Of a stretch of 53,820 nt of DNA, positions 29,539 to 39,138 are shown piece by piece. How positions within the stretch are numbered: position 1 is the first letter of the stretch; the number at the start of each line of letters is the position of its first letter. Origin of the DNA: Glaesserella australis (GTDB lineage: Bacteria; Pseudomonadota; Gammaproteobacteria; Enterobacterales; Pasteurellaceae). Under the pieces are notes generated by a model. That model saw nothing but the letters and a program-made list of their open reading frames with translations, searched no databases and had not been told where the DNA came from. The stretch spans positions 1 through 53,820 of the forward strand of contig NZ_PTPX01000012.1 of assembly GCF_003260095.1 (NCBI RefSeq), given 5' to 3'. The position numbers and the translations under genes were made by a program.

Positions 29539-30744
29539 ATGAATATCCCGTTCTGCTTACCTGAAAACATTACCCCTGAAGACTTTTTGCAAAATTATTG
29601 GCAAAAACGACCGCTATTAATTCGTAATGGATTGCCACAAATTGTTGGGCTTTTTGAACCACAGGACATCATTGAGCTGGCACAGGAAGAAGATGTCACC
29701 TCTCGTTTGATCCAAACTCATCAAACGGCAGATGGTGAGAAATGGTCGCTCAAACGTAGCCCATTATCTGCAGACGATTTTGATAATTTGCCAGAGCAGT
29801 GGTCTGTGTTGGTGCAAAATTTAGAACAATGGTCGCCAGAGTTAGGGGCATTATGGCAAGCCTTTGGCTATATTCCGCAATGGCAACGTGATGATATTAT
29901 GGTCTCTTATGCACCAGCAGGCGGTTCTGTTGGCAGACACTATGATGAATATGATGTATTCCTTGTGCAAGGTTACGGTCATCGCCGTTGGCAACTCGGC
30001 AAATGGTGCGATCCGAGTACCGAATTTAAGCCAAATCAGCCGATCCGCATTTTTGACGATATGGGCGATCTGATTTTCGATGAAGTGCTTGCCCCAGGCG
30101 ACGTGCTTTATGTGCCGTCTCGCCTTTCTCACTATGGCGTTGCCCAAGATGATTGCTTGACCTTCTCTTTTGGTTTGCGTTTCCCAAATGCGATAGATTT
30201 ACTCGAAAATCTGTGCAAAACCATTGAGCATCAAGGAGAAATTATACCAAATTCACAATTTGCGATCCCATTTCGCTTATCGCCGAATGTACAACCGAAT
30301 GCGTTGCTCGATCCGAAAATGGTCGCAACCTTGAAAGATCGTTTGATTGACCTTCTACAAAATTCAACACAGTTCGATGAGATCTTCACCCACAGCGTAG
30401 CCACTGCGGTGAGTACTCGTCGCTACGAGCAATTAACCGAAGATAACGAATTTTACCCTGACGAAGTACAAGAAGTACTAGAAGCGGGCGGTTGGGTGCA
30501 ACAAGATGCGAATGTCAAAATTCTCTATACGGAAAACCCATTGCGTGTCTATGTCAATGGCGAATGGATTGATGAACTCAATGAAGCGGAAGCGAATTTA
30601 CTGATTAGAATTGCCAACGGCGATGCGATTTCGTGGAACAAACTGGCTTCTAGAGTAGAGAATCAAGATGAACTTGAGTTGTTACTTGATACGCTTTGTG
30701 ATTGGTTAGACAGTGGTTGGGCAGTATTAGAAGAAAGTGAATAA
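29539..30744 (+). CDS. roxA: Ribosomal protein uL16 arginine 3-hydroxylase RoxA (YcfD)
   Basis: A JmjC/cupin Fe(II)/2-oxoglutarate oxygenase of about 401 residues that in E. coli hydroxylates Arg81 of ribosomal protein uL16. Fe ligands are visible as HxD in GRHYDEYDVF and the distal H in SRLSHYG. GGSVGRHYDEYDVFLVQGYG is the cupin core, and the C-terminal part is the dimerisation and winged-helix region. The start is the ATG at 29539, with AAGGAG 6 bp upstream; an in-frame GTG at 29521 would place the ribosome binding site inside the gene. It is monocistronic with a strong terminator. Confidence 0.92.
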   Translation: MNIPFCLPENITPEDFLQNYWQKRPLLIRNGLPQIVGLFEPQDIIELAQEEDVTSRLIQTHQTADGEKWSLKRSPLSADDFDNLPEQWSVLVQNLEQWSPELGALWQAFGYIPQWQRDDIMVSYAPAGGSVGRHYDEYDVFLVQGYGHRRWQLGKWCDPSTEFKPNQPIRIFDDMGDLIFDEVLAPGDVLYVPSRLSHYGVAQDDCLTFSFGLRFPNAIDLLENLCKTIEHQGEIIPNSQFAIPFRLSPNVQPNALLDPKMVATLKDRLIDLLQNSTQFDEIFTHSVATAVSTRRYEQLTEDNEFYPDEVQEVLEAGGWVQQDANVKILYTENPLRVYVNGEWIDELNEAEANLLIRIANGDAISWNKLASRVENQDELELLLDTLCDWLDSGWAVLEESE

Positions 30745-30773
30745 TAAAATTAAATAGCTCTATCAGCCTTGTT

Positions 30774-30816
30774 AAAAAATGTTGAGAGTTACCATTACTC
30801 TCAACATTTTTTATTT
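30774..30816. terminator. Bidirectional intrinsic terminator after roxA
   Basis: A perfect 14-bp stem (30776-30789 with 30797-30810) with a 7-nt loop, and T-rich tails on both strands. It is shared by convergent roxA and the small periplasmic protein gene. Confidence 0.9.
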
Positions 30817-30841
30817 AACATTATCAGGCAACTACATAAAA

Positions 30842-31354
30842 TTATTGAACAATAATTTTTGAACCATTAGAAAACACAATACTTCTCGCTTGATAATTTG
30901 CACTAATAGCAACTTGTGGCTGGCTTAGAATAGCTTGAGTTTCTTTAGGTAAATTGTTAAATGGTACAGAGAATACTAGCTCACTTGTTGTTCCGCGTTT
31001 TAAGTTGTTTTTAAATGATACTGGCATATCTTGAACCAAAATCACTTTATCTCCAACCATATAATTACTCGCCCAATGAACAGTTCGAATATTTCTCTTA
31101 CTTTTATTCTCTACCGAATATTTAAAATTAAGAATAGCCTGATTTTTATCATCTTTTGTTACATTAATACCTAAGAACTTAACAGTAATTGCGTCTGAAA
31201 AGCGTTTTAAATTTTGATCTAGTTTCGTTTGTGCTGCATTTTTCTGTACACTTTTTTCCTCTACTTTAGGTGCGATTTTAGTTGTCTCTGCATGAGCGAC
31301 CAACGCCAAAAGTGCTGTTAAAGAGAATGCAATAAGAGATTTAATTAATTTCAT
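30842..31354 (-). CDS. Putative periplasmic protein, unknown function
   Basis: A 170-residue protein with a clear Sec signal peptide (MKLIKSLIAFSLTALLALVAHA, cut before ETT), a charged linker, and a beta-rich domain of about 110 residues (ITVKFLGINVTKDDKNQAILNFKYSVENKSKRNIRTV...). The pattern of alternating hydrophobics and 'ENKSKRNI' resembles immunoglobulin-like or DUF-type periplasmic beta sandwiches, but I do not recognise a family. There are no cysteines in the mature part. It is monocistronic between roxA and manA. Confidence 0.7.
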   Translation of the reverse strand: MKLIKSLIAFSLTALLALVAHAETTKIAPKVEEKSVQKNAAQTKLDQNLKRFSDAITVKFLGINVTKDDKNQAILNFKYSVENKSKRNIRTVHWASNYMVGDKVILVQDMPVSFKNNLKRGTTSELVFSVPFNNLPKETQAILSQPQVAISANYQARSIVFSNGSKIIVQ

Positions 31355-31451
31355 TTTGAACTCCTTATTTTAGCGATTGAATGAAATTTTCCCGAGTATT
31401 CTAAAGGTTTATATTAAAATAATCCAAAGATCTTTAAATTAATTCATGTCA

Positions 31452-32660
31452 TTAAGGTAATGTTGCAATAATAGCATAACCATCAGTTTCACCTACAATC
31501 TCAACATGACTCATAGATGCAATAAAAACTGACTCTCCTTGCTGTAAATAAATAGAATCTTCCCCTAAATCAATATACAAGCTTCCCGACATAACCAGCA
31601 AAATAGACGCACTATCTGCATAAAAATTCTCTTCTGCAAATGGCTTTAATTCTAAACGTTGCATCGCAAAATCTTGAGCATCAGGCGTCGAATAATGGTG
31701 TATTGGCGAATTTTCATCTTCCAAAACATCGGGAATAATTTTAGGGCTAATCGCACGATAATCAATCGTATGCAACAATGCAGGAATATCAACATATTTT
31801 GATGTTAAACCACCGCGAATCACATTATCAGATGCCGCCATTAGTTCAATATTTTGTCCACGCAAATAGGCATGTGGTAAACCTGCACCTTGGTAAATAC
31901 CTTCTCCTTTTTTAACATTTACAATATTGAAAAAGTAAAAACAAACTAACCCTGCATCTAATTTATCAAGAGAAATATTCATCGCATCTAGCGTAAATAA
32001 CACCCAATAATCAGGATCGTCTAGTTTTAATTTATCTTGTTGATAGGCTTCTCGTTGTTTCTCAATAATCGGCAAAAGCCATTCTGCTAACTGTTCTTGG
32101 TCAGCTTGCATAACGTGTGCATAAACGGTCGATAAGCTCTGCTCATCAATTGCTTTCGCTAAAGGTTGTAAAGAAGGGTGTTTATATAAACTCTCTTTGA
32201 TCTCGTCTTCTGATTTAAAACCATGTAATAACCAAAAATCAGACAATGCAACCATCATTTCTGGTTTATGGTTACGATCTTTATAAGTACGGTTTGGAGC
32301 GTTTAATGGTATTCCTTCTGCATTTTCTCGTTCAAAGCCATATTCAGCTTCTTTTTTTGTTGGATGCAATTGAATTGAAAGCGGTAACTTTACATCTAAA
32401 ATTTTCAATAAATAAGGTAATTCATCGCCAAACTGTTCACGGGATCTTTCACCTAAGAGTTGCGGCGCTTTATCCAATACACGATCTAAGGCTAACCACT
32501 GCCCTTCAAATTCAATCATAGAAGGGGCTGAACGATGCGCTCCTAGCCAATATTCAGCATAAGGTTTCTTTTCTCTTGATTTTAGTTTCAACCAATTTGG
32601 AATGAAATTCTCACCACCCCAATCATAATGTTGATATTGTCCAACTAATTTAAAAATCAC
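31452..32660 (-). CDS. manA: Mannose-6-phosphate isomerase class I
   Basis: A 402-residue type I phosphomannose isomerase that interconverts mannose-6-phosphate and fructose-6-phosphate. The zinc site is visible: SIQLHPTKKEAEYGFE (Gln and His), NHKPEMMVAL (Glu) and GAGLPHAYLRGQNIELMAASDNVIRGGLTSKYVD (His and catalytic Arg). It overlaps the preceding yobD gene by 4 bp, indicating coupling. It would feed PTS-imported mannose into glycolysis. The ptsHI-crr genes lie 2 kb away on the same strand. Confidence 0.95.
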   Translation of the reverse strand: MIFKLVGQYQHYDWGGENFIPNWLKLKSREKKPYAEYWLGAHRSAPSMIEFEGQWLALDRVLDKAPQLLGERSREQFGDELPYLLKILDVKLPLSIQLHPTKKEAEYGFERENAEGIPLNAPNRTYKDRNHKPEMMVALSDFWLLHGFKSEDEIKESLYKHPSLQPLAKAIDEQSLSTVYAHVMQADQEQLAEWLLPIIEKQREAYQQDKLKLDDPDYWVLFTLDAMNISLDKLDAGLVCFYFFNIVNVKKGEGIYQGAGLPHAYLRGQNIELMAASDNVIRGGLTSKYVDIPALLHTIDYRAISPKIIPDVLEDENSPIHHYSTPDAQDFAMQRLELKPFAEENFYADSASILLVMSGSLYIDLGEDSIYLQQGESVFIASMSHVEIVGETDGYAIIATLP

Positions 32661-33115
32661 TCTTTATATCCTCCAAAAAAAGCAACTACTTTTTCAATAT
32701 CATTTTCCTTTTGAATCCGAACATATAAACGCTTATTATTTTTCAAATCAATAACAAGTACTCGCTGTTCAGACAAATTTATTTGTGCAATATTACTATA
32801 AAGAAAATAAATATTACCGAAGAAAAAACCTTGCTCTTTCAATAATAATCTTGGATAACGAATAAAAGCAGAATAAACAGCCAAAACAATACAGCCAAAC
32901 AGTAAAAATACTGTTGAAGAAGCTATCCCATTTTGTAACCCTTGAAATAGAGTTACTACAATTAGAAAAATCAGAATACCCGAATCAATTCCCGCTTGGC
33001 GAGCTAATCGAATAGTTAATATTGTTTTACCTTTTAATTTATCCATTATAAGCTGATCGTATATAACATACAGCAAGCTAAAACAAATAATCAAAACGAG
33101 AAGAATATTAGTCAT
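32657..33115 (-). CDS. yobD: UPF0266 membrane protein YobD
   Basis: A 152-residue inner-membrane protein with three hydrophobic segments (about 3-20, 45-65, 70-88) and a cytoplasmic tail. It matches the UPF0266/DUF986 family: VIYDQLIMDKLKGKT, GFFFGNIYFLYSNIAQINLSEQRVLVIDL and RLYVRIQ align with E. coli YobD, which lies next to manXYZ there. Its function is unknown. The recurring link with mannose genes, here manA by a 4-bp overlap, suggests a role in mannose metabolism. Confidence 0.88.
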   Translation of the reverse strand: MTNILLVLIICFSLLYVIYDQLIMDKLKGKTILTIRLARQAGIDSGILIFLIVVTLFQGLQNGIASSTVFLLFGCIVLAVYSAFIRYPRLLLKEQGFFFGNIYFLYSNIAQINLSEQRVLVIDLKNNKRLYVRIQKENDIEKVVAFFGGYKE

Positions 33116-33130
33116 ACCTTAAAATTCAAA

Positions 33131-33164
33131 ACCGCCTGTATTTTAACAACAAGCGGTCTTTTTC
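33131..33164 (-). terminator. Imperfect USS-pair hairpin after miaB
   Basis: ACCGCCTGT (33131-33139) and ACAAGCGGT (33149-33157) pair with one mismatch. T runs flank the stem on both strands. It lies between the miaB stop and the yobD start. Confidence 0.5.
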
Positions 33165-33174
33165 TCTTTAGTTT

Positions 33175-34602
33175 TTACAAATTCACCACATATTTCCCCA
33201 CACCCAGCTCATCTTCTTTGCGGGTACGGTTCATTACGCTTTGGGCAGATTCGATCACACGTAAGCCCATTTCATCTTCCGTTCTCACCACTTCGCCACG
33301 CAGAGAGTTTGTGTAAACATCGGTGATTTTTACATCAACGAATTTGCCGATCATATCTGGAGTACCTTGGAAATTGACGATACGGTTATTCTCTGTACGC
33401 CCCGTTAATTCCATAATGTCTTTTTTCGATGGTCCTTCCACCAAAATACGCTGTTCTGTTCCCAACATCGCACGGCTAAATTGCAACGCTTGGTTATTGA
33501 TACGTTGTTGTAAGCGGTACAAGCGGTCTTTTTTCTCTTCTTCGCTGACATCATCAGGTAGATCCGCTGCTGGCGTACCTGGACGTGCAGAGTAAATAAA
33601 ACTAAAGCTCATATCGAAATTAACTTGCTCAATCACTTTCATTGTTTGCTCAAAATCCGCCGCCGTTTCGCCTGGGAAACCGACAATAAAGTCTGAGCTG
33701 ATTTGAATATCAGGGCGAGCTTCACGCAATTTGCGGATTGTTGCTTTATACTCTAATGCCGTGTGGTTACGTTTCATCATCGTTAAAACACGGTCTGAAC
33801 CACTTTGGATCGGTAAGTGCAAGAAGCTCACCAATTCAGGAGTGTCTTTGTAAACTTCGATAATGTCGTCAGTGAATTCAATCGGGTGGCTAGTGGTGTA
33901 ACGCAAGCGGTCGATACCGTCAATTGCTGCCACTAAACGCAATAACTCCGCAAAAGTACAAATACCGCCGTCAAAAGTTTCGCCACGGTACGCATTTACG
34001 TTTTGACCGAGCAAGTTCACTTCACGCACGCCTTGAGCGGCAAGTTGTGCGATTTCAAATAACACATCATCAACAGGACGGCTCACTTCTTCGCCACGAG
34101 TATAAGGCACCACGCAGAACGAGCAGTACTTGTTACAGCCTTCCATAATCGACACAAACGCAGTCGGACCTTCCGCTCTAGGTTCTGGCAAGCGGTCAAA
34201 TTTTTCAATTTCAGGGAAACTGATATCGACCACCGAGCTTTTACCGCCACGGATTTGGTTAATCATTTCAGGTAAACGATGTAAGGTTTGTGGTCCGAAC
34301 ACAATATCCACAAAAGGTGCACGTTCACGGATATGCTCCCCTTCTTGTGACGCCACACAGCCGCCTACGCCAATGATTAAATTTGGTTTATCTTTTTTCC
34401 AGTTCTTCCAACGTCCTAATTGTGAAAACACTTTTTCCTGTGCTTTTTCACGAATAGAGCAAGTGTTGAGCAGTAACACATCTGCATCTTCTGGATTATC
34501 GGTTAATTCTAAACCGTGGGTGCTGTTTAATAGGTCTGCCATTTTTGACGAGTCGTACTCGTTCATTTGACAGCCCCAAGTGGTAATATGTAATTTTGCC
34601 AT
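33175..34602 (-). CDS. miaB: tRNA-2-methylthio-N6-dimethylallyladenosine synthase MiaB
   Basis: A 475-residue radical-SAM methylthiotransferase that converts i6A37 to ms2i6A37 in tRNAs. It has the UPF0004 domain with auxiliary cluster cysteines ([29 protein letters not shown]), the radical-SAM CxxxCxxC in [16 protein letters not shown], and the C-terminal TRAM domain. The ATG at 34602 is chosen because [14 protein letters not shown] aligns with the family start; the reading from 34668 adds 22 hydrophobic residues not found in the family. No strong Shine-Dalgarno is visible. A 9-bp stem (34644-34652 with 34658-34666) lies in the leader. Confidence 0.95.
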   Translation of the reverse strand: MAKLHITTWGCQMNEYDSSKMADLLNSTHGLELTDNPEDADVLLLNTCSIREKAQEKVFSQLGRWKNWKKDKPNLIIGVGGCVASQEGEHIRERAPFVDIVFGPQTLHRLPEMINQIRGGKSSVVDISFPEIEKFDRLPEPRAEGPTAFVSIMEGCNKYCSFCVVPYTRGEEVSRPVDDVLFEIAQLAAQGVREVNLLGQNVNAYRGETFDGGICTFAELLRLVAAIDGIDRLRYTTSHPIEFTDDIIEVYKDTPELVSFLHLPIQSGSDRVLTMMKRNHTALEYKATIRKLREARPDIQISSDFIVGFPGETAADFEQTMKVIEQVNFDMSFSFIYSARPGTPAADLPDDVSEEEKKDRLYRLQQRINNQALQFSRAMLGTEQRILVEGPSKKDIMELTGRTENNRIVNFQGTPDMIGKFVDVKITDVYTNSLRGEVVRTEDEMGLRVIESAQSVMNRTRKEDELGVGKYVVNL

Positions 34603-34643
34603 TTTGTTCAATAATAGATAAATCAGTAAGTAAGAAAATAAAA

Positions 34644-34666
34644 GCGTAAAGGGCATTCCTTTACGC
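34644..34666 (-). other. Stem-loop upstream of miaB
   Basis: GCGTAAAGG and CCTTTACGC form a perfect 9-bp stem with a 5-nt loop, 42 bp upstream of the miaB start. No T-tract follows. It may lie in the 5' leader. Confidence 0.5.
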
Positions 34667-34733
34667 AAAATCCTGAGCTATTTTACCTTGTTGTGTATTT
34701 TATGGCTATAACAAATTCATGTGACAAGCGGTC

Positions 34734-34742
34734 AGATATTGG
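34734..34742 (+). repeat. Uptake signal sequence (Apl-type USS)
   Basis: An exact ACAAGCGGT followed by CAG, between miaB and crr. Confidence 0.85.
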
Positions 34743-34765
34743 AGAAATTTTGCAATTTACAGCTA

Positions 34766-34793
34766 TAAAAAAACCACAGGGAAAACCTGTGGT
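34766..34793 (-). terminator. Intrinsic terminator of ptsHI-crr
   Basis: An 8-bp stem ACCACAGG (34773-34780) with CCTGTGGT (34786-34793). On the minus strand seven T residues follow. It lies 23 bp after the crr stop. Confidence 0.88.
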
Positions 34794-34816
34794 CTGAAAA
34801 ATCAATTGATAAATGA

Positions 34817-35320
34817 TTATTTGGTTAGTGCAAGAACAACTGTTTCACCTTTCACTACTTCACCAGAAAGTTTTTGTAAATTGGTGATATCGTCCATATT
34901 TGAAATAACCACAGGTGTTAATACTGATTTTGCTTTGGCTTCAAGAAGCGCAAGATCAAATTTGATTACTGGTTCACCCACTTTCACTTTTTGACCTTCT
35001 TCAGCAAGGCGAGTAAATCCTTCACCTTTTAATTCAACTGTATCAATACCAAAGTGGACAAATAACTCAATACCTTCGTCCGACTCAATTGAGAATGCAT
35101 GATTTGTTTCAAAGATTTTACCGATTGTTCCATTTACAGGTGAAACAATAGTATCTCCGGTAGGACGAATTGCAATACCATCACCAACAATTTTCTCTGA
35201 AAATACTACATCGGGTACATCTTCAATATTTACAATTTCACCTGAAAGTGGTGCATAGATTTTTACTTCTTTCGCAGCATCTTCTTTTTTGCCGCCAAAT
35301 AGTTTGTCAAAAAATCCCAT
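34817..35320 (-). CDS. crr: PTS glucose-specific EIIA component
   Basis: A 167-residue EIIA(Glc). The phosphorylated histidine is H89 in [12 protein letters not shown], with the partner H74 in FETNHAFS, matching the E. coli His75/His90 pair. It takes phosphate from HPr, passes it to sugar permeases, and in related bacteria activates adenylate cyclase and inhibits non-PTS permeases. The start is the ATG at 35320 (MGFFDKLF) with GGAGA 7 bp upstream; an in-frame TTG two codons earlier is not needed. It is the last gene of ptsH-ptsI-crr. Confidence 0.96.
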   Translation of the reverse strand: MGFFDKLFGGKKEDAAKEVKIYAPLSGEIVNIEDVPDVVFSEKIVGDGIAIRPTGDTIVSPVNGTIGKIFETNHAFSIESDEGIELFVHFGIDTVELKGEGFTRLAEEGQKVKVGEPVIKFDLALLEAKAKSVLTPVVISNMDDITNLQKLSGEVVKGETVVLALTK

Positions 35321-35345
35321 ATTCAATCTCCATTATTAAATGAAC

Positions 35346-35376
35346 AAAATTCTCGCACATTTTATACGAGAATTTT
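35346..35376 (-). other. Intercistronic hairpin ptsI-crr
   Basis: A perfect 10-bp stem (35346-35355 with 35367-35376) with an 11-nt loop between ptsI and crr. The 3' arm ends in TTTT. It may attenuate, process or stabilise the operon mRNA and so set the ptsI to crr ratio. Confidence 0.6.
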
Positions 35377-35392
35377 ATATTTGTATTCAATT

Positions 35393-37114
35393 TTAGTTAA
35401 GCTTTTGGTAAAACTCATCAACTAAGCGTTCAATATCTGCTGCGGTCGGCTGTTCAAGAGCTTTATCTGCAAGTGCTTTGGCATCCGCATAGTCGATACT
35501 ACGAACTAATTTCTTCACATGAGGCACAGAAATCGCACTCATACTGAACTCATCTAAGCCCATACCAAGTAATAGTGCTGTTGCACGTACATCGCCCGCT
35601 AACTCACCACACATACCTGTCCATTTACCTTCAGCATGTGATGCATCAATCACTTGTTTGATAAGATTCAACACTGACGGCGTTAATGGGTTATAAAGAT
35701 GAGCAATGATTTCATTACCGCGATCCACCGCTAAAGTATATTGCGTTAAGTCGTTAGTTCCGATACTGAAGAAATCAACTTCTTTTGCAAGATGGCGCGC
35801 ATTCACAGCTGCAGATGGTGTTTCAACCATCACACCGATTTGAAGATTTTTATCAAAGGCTTTACCTTCAGTGTGAAGCTCTGCTTTAAGCTCTGCGATA
35901 ATACCTTTTAACTCACGAATTTCTTCCACAGAAATGATCATCGGGAACATCACCGCTAGCTTACCAAAGGCCGATGCACGTAATACTGCACGTAATTGCG
36001 TATCTAAAATTTCACGGCGAACTAAACCGATACGCACCGCACGCCAACCTAAGAATGGGTTCATCTCTTTTGGTAGCTCTAAATATGGAAGCTCTTTATC
36101 ACCACCGATATCCATTGTACGAAGAACGACTAACTTTCCTTCCATCGCTTCTACAATTTCTTTGTAAGCTTGGAACTGCTCTTCTTCACCTGGTAACTGG
36201 TTACGATCCATAAATAAGAATTCAGTACGGTATAAACCAACACCTTCACCACCATTACGCAATACGCCATCGACATCACGAATAGTACCGATGTTTCCTA
36301 CCACTTCAATACGATGACCATCTTTCGTTTCCGCTGGTAAATCTTTTAATTTAGCTAATTCGGCTTTTTCTTCTGTAATCTTAGTTTGAAGCGCTTTTGC
36401 TTTTTCAAGTTGTTCTGCGGAAGGGTTAATATGAACTTCATTGTTGATCGCATCAAGAATTAATGTATCGCCTGTATTGACTAATGAAGTAATGTTGTTG
36501 GTACCTACCACTGCAGGAAGCTCTAAAGAGCGGGCCATAATAGAAGTGTGAGAAGTACGTCCACCGATATCTGTTACAAAACCGAGTACTTTATCTAGAT
36601 TTAATTGTGCCGTTTCAGATGGAGTCAAGTCGTAAGCAACAAGAATGGATTCTTCTTGAATATCACCAAGATCGACAATATTCATTCCTAATATATTGCG
36701 AATCAAACGGTTTCCAATATCACGGATATCACCCGCTCGTTCTTTCAGATATTCATCATCGATTTCTGCGAGCATTGATGCTTGCATATCAATAATTTTG
36801 CTCGCTGCAACATCCGCTGTAACTAAATTCTCTTCAACATAACCAAGAATTTCTTCTTCAAGCTCTTCATCTTCTAAGATCATCAAGTGACCTTCAAAGA
36901 TCGCTTCTTTTTCTTCGCCTAATGTGCGTCTTGCTTTTTCTTTAATCGCCGTTAGTTGAGCTGCAGCTTTTTCACGCCCAGCAAAGAATTTCGCTTTTTC
37001 AGCGTCAATTTGAGCTTCTGTGATTTTTTGAGTATTCAGAACAATAGGTTCTTCTTTTAAAACGAGAGCTTTACCAAATACAATACCTGGTGAAGCAGCG
37101 ATACCTGTGATCAT
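35393..37114 (-). CDS. ptsI: PTS enzyme I
   Basis: A 573-residue phosphoenolpyruvate-protein phosphotransferase (E. coli 575). The N-terminal phosphohistidine domain has the active site [12 protein letters not shown] with H189, exactly the E. coli position. The C-terminal PEP-binding TIM barrel has [33 protein letters not shown] and the cysteine in MCGELAGD. I start at the ATG at 37114 ([10 protein letters not shown]), supported by GAGGAA upstream. The 15-residue upstream extension is not part of the family. Confidence 0.96.
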   Translation of the reverse strand: MITGIAASPGIVFGKALVLKEEPIVLNTQKITEAQIDAEKAKFFAGREKAAAQLTAIKEKARRTLGEEKEAIFEGHLMILEDEELEEEILGYVEENLVTADVAASKIIDMQASMLAEIDDEYLKERAGDIRDIGNRLIRNILGMNIVDLGDIQEESILVAYDLTPSETAQLNLDKVLGFVTDIGGRTSHTSIMARSLELPAVVGTNNITSLVNTGDTLILDAINNEVHINPSAEQLEKAKALQTKITEEKAELAKLKDLPAETKDGHRIEVVGNIGTIRDVDGVLRNGGEGVGLYRTEFLFMDRNQLPGEEEQFQAYKEIVEAMEGKLVVLRTMDIGGDKELPYLELPKEMNPFLGWRAVRIGLVRREILDTQLRAVLRASAFGKLAVMFPMIISVEEIRELKGIIAELKAELHTEGKAFDKNLQIGVMVETPSAAVNARHLAKEVDFFSIGTNDLTQYTLAVDRGNEIIAHLYNPLTPSVLNLIKQVIDASHAEGKWTGMCGELAGDVRATALLLGMGLDEFSMSAISVPHVKKLVRSIDYADAKALADKALEQPTAADIERLVDEFYQKLN

Positions 37115-37215
37115 AAATGATTCCTCGGGTGAAATAGTGGGGAAAATGCTAAATAGCACAAAACGACCTTATTACTCGAATATGGAGTAATAAAGTCGCA
37201 TAACAAATACAAAAG

Positions 37216-37473
37216 TTACTCTAATGTAGGAATTAAATCTACTAAGAAATCTACTGCTTTTTGCTCATCTTCACCTTCTGCAGAGATTGTGATAACTGTA
37301 CCTTGAGTTAAGCCTAATGTTTGAAGTTTAAATAGGCTTTTTGCACTCGCACTTTTTCCACCTGAAGTAACTGTTACATCAGAAGCAAAACCTTTTGCTG
37401 CTTTGACAAATTCAGCCGCAGGGCGAGTATGCAAACCATTTGGTGCAGTAATTGTGATTTCTTTTGAGTACAT
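37216..37473 (-). CDS. ptsH: PTS phosphocarrier protein HPr
   Basis: An 85-residue HPr with the phosphorylated histidine H15 in NGLHTRPA and S46 in [10 protein letters not shown]. No HPr kinase gene is expected in this family, so S46 is probably not regulatory. It shuttles phosphate from enzyme I to EIIA components. It is the first gene of the ptsH-ptsI-crr operon, with about 100 bp before ptsI. Confidence 0.96.
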   Translation of the reverse strand: MYSKEITITAPNGLHTRPAAEFVKAAKGFASDVTVTSGGKSASAKSLFKLQTLGLTQGTVITISAEGEDEQKAVDFLVDLIPTLE

Positions 37474-37796
37474 AGTAAGTTCCTCTTTTTGTTTCTAAGA
37501 CTAAATATTGAGAAGTACCATTTACTTCTCTATAAAAACGATAGACACTTTACTACAAAACTTAAAGAAAAACACGATAAAACAGGCTAAATAACTAATT
37601 AAATATGAATTATTAGTATTTATTTTAATCATTGAAGTAAATCGTTTGCGTAGCATCAATTTTTATACGATTAATGTTCCGACAAATACATTTATTTTTC
37701 AAAGTAGTAGGCAATAGTCATTGCTTTTATAACAAAAATCCTGTATTTATCAAACTTTTCATTTCAAACACAACTTTAAACTTTTAGGAGCATAAA
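37474..37796. promoter_or_regulatory. Divergent region between ptsH and asd (323 bp)
   Basis: A non-coding A+T-rich stretch. Toward ptsH (minus) there is TTGTAG (37553-37558), an 18-bp spacer and TATAGA (37529-37534) as a possible promoter, overlapping an 8-bp stem-loop (37510-37517 with 37523-37530). A CRP-like site near 37645 matches only about 6 of 10 positions, so I do not call it. AGGAG precedes the asd ATG. No lysine-riboswitch-like structure was recognised upstream of asd, and nothing else is apparent. Confidence 0.4.
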
Positions 37797-38912
37797 ATGC
37801 AAAATGTAGGTTTTATCGGATGGCGTGGTATGGTTGGCTCGGTGCTAATGGATCGTATGGTTCAAGAGAACGATTTTGCCAATATCAACCCAGTATTTTT
37901 CACCACTTCACAAGCGGGTCAAAAAGCCCCAGTTTTTGCAGGTAAAGATGCAGGTACATTAAAAAATGCCTTTGATATCGATGAATTACAAAAATTAGAC
38001 ATCATCGTAACTTGTCAAGGTGGCGACTACACCAACGAGGTGTACCCGAAATTAAAAGCAACAGGTTGGAACGGCTACTGGATTGATGCAGCTTCTGCAC
38101 TGCGTATGCAAGACGATGCGATCATCGTGTTAGACCCGGTAAACCAACATGTAATTACTGAAGGTTTACAACAAGGCATCAAAACCTTTGTCGGTGGAAA
38201 CTGTACCGTAAGCTTAATGTTAATGGCTATTGGCGGTTTATTTGAAAAAGATTTAGTGGAATGGGTTTCTGTAGCAACTTACCAAGCGGCATCAGGTGCT
38301 GGTGCTAAAAATATGCGTGAATTGCTCGTGCAAATGGGCGAATTGGAAGATTCAGTAAAAGCTGAGCTTGCAGATCCAGCTTCTTCTATTTTAGAAATCG
38401 AACGTAAAGTCACCGCTGAAATGCGTTCAGAAGATTTCCCAACGGCAAACTTTGGCGCACCACTTGCAGGCAGTTTAATTCCTTGGATTGACAAACTGTT
38501 ACCAGAAACAGGACAAACCAAAGAAGAGTGGAAAGGCTACGCAGAAACTAACAAAATTTTAGGATTAAGTGCAAATCCAATTCCAGTGGACGGTTTATGT
38601 GTGCGTATCGGTGCATTACGTTGCCACAGCCAAGCATTTACCATCAAACTCAAAAAAGATTTACCATTAGCGGAAATCGAACAAATTATCGCAGCGCACA
38701 ATGAATGGGTTAAAGTGATTCCAAATGATCGCGAAACCACGTTACGCGAATTAACCCCAGCGAAAGTCACAGGCACATTAACCGTACCAGTCGGTCGTTT
38801 ACGCAAACTGGCAATGGGCCCTGAATACTTAGCTGCATTTACTGTCGGCGACCAATTATTATGGGGTGCGGCAGAGCCTGTACGCCGTATTTTAGTTCAG
38901 TTAGTAAAATAA
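37797..38912 (+). CDS. asd: Aspartate-semialdehyde dehydrogenase
   Basis: A 371-residue enzyme (E. coli 367) reducing aspartyl phosphate to aspartate semialdehyde for lysine, diaminopimelate, threonine and methionine synthesis. The N-terminal Rossmann motif is [18 protein letters not shown]. The catalytic cysteine is C136 in [15 protein letters not shown] and the acid/base histidine is in [12 protein letters not shown]. It is monocistronic, with a USS-type terminator. AGGAG lies upstream of the ATG. Confidence 0.96.
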   Translation: MQNVGFIGWRGMVGSVLMDRMVQENDFANINPVFFTTSQAGQKAPVFAGKDAGTLKNAFDIDELQKLDIIVTCQGGDYTNEVYPKLKATGWNGYWIDAASALRMQDDAIIVLDPVNQHVITEGLQQGIKTFVGGNCTVSLMLMAIGGLFEKDLVEWVSVATYQAASGAGAKNMRELLVQMGELEDSVKAELADPASSILEIERKVTAEMRSEDFPTANFGAPLAGSLIPWIDKLLPETGQTKEEWKGYAETNKILGLSANPIPVDGLCVRIGALRCHSQAFTIKLKKDLPLAEIEQIIAAHNEWVKVIPNDRETTLRELTPAKVTGTLTVPVGRLRKLAMGPEYLAAFTVGDQLLWGAAEPVRRILVQLVK

Positions 38913-38930
38913 TACTTATCCCTTAAATTG

Positions 38931-38980
38931 AAAGCGGTCAGATTGCTATTATTTTTTGCAAAACCTGACCGCTTTTTATT
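38931..38980 (+). terminator. USS-based terminator of asd
   Basis: AAAGCGGTCAG (38931-38941) and CTGACCGCTTT (38965-38975) form an 11-bp stem around a 23-nt loop, followed by TTATTTT. The arms carry USS cores. Confidence 0.75.
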
Positions 38981-39045
38981 TTATAGTAGTTATTAGAATA
39001 AGTACTCCATAAGTTCGGTTTTATGTGGCAGTTGCACAAATACAG

Positions 39046-39075
39046 TATAGGGGCGGGTTAAACCCTGCCCCTATA
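39046..39075. repeat. GC-rich palindrome TATAGGGGC...
   Basis: A 30-bp near-perfect palindrome (one mismatched pair) with arms TATAGGGGCGGGTT and AACCCTGCCCCTATA. It lies between asd and the dipeptide-binding protein gene. It is similar in style to the repeat at 10649-10713 (GGGCGGGTT versus GGTGGGTC) and may be a related dispersed element. Confidence 0.65.
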
Positions 39076-39138
39076 AGTTTTTCTGAGTTTTGTACGACTG
39101 CTACATAGTATCGAATAAGTTAACAACTACTTTGTCGA

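Noticed and set aside
37474-37796. Lysine riboswitch before asd
   Set aside because: No multi-helix junction or conserved core could be recognised in the sequence.
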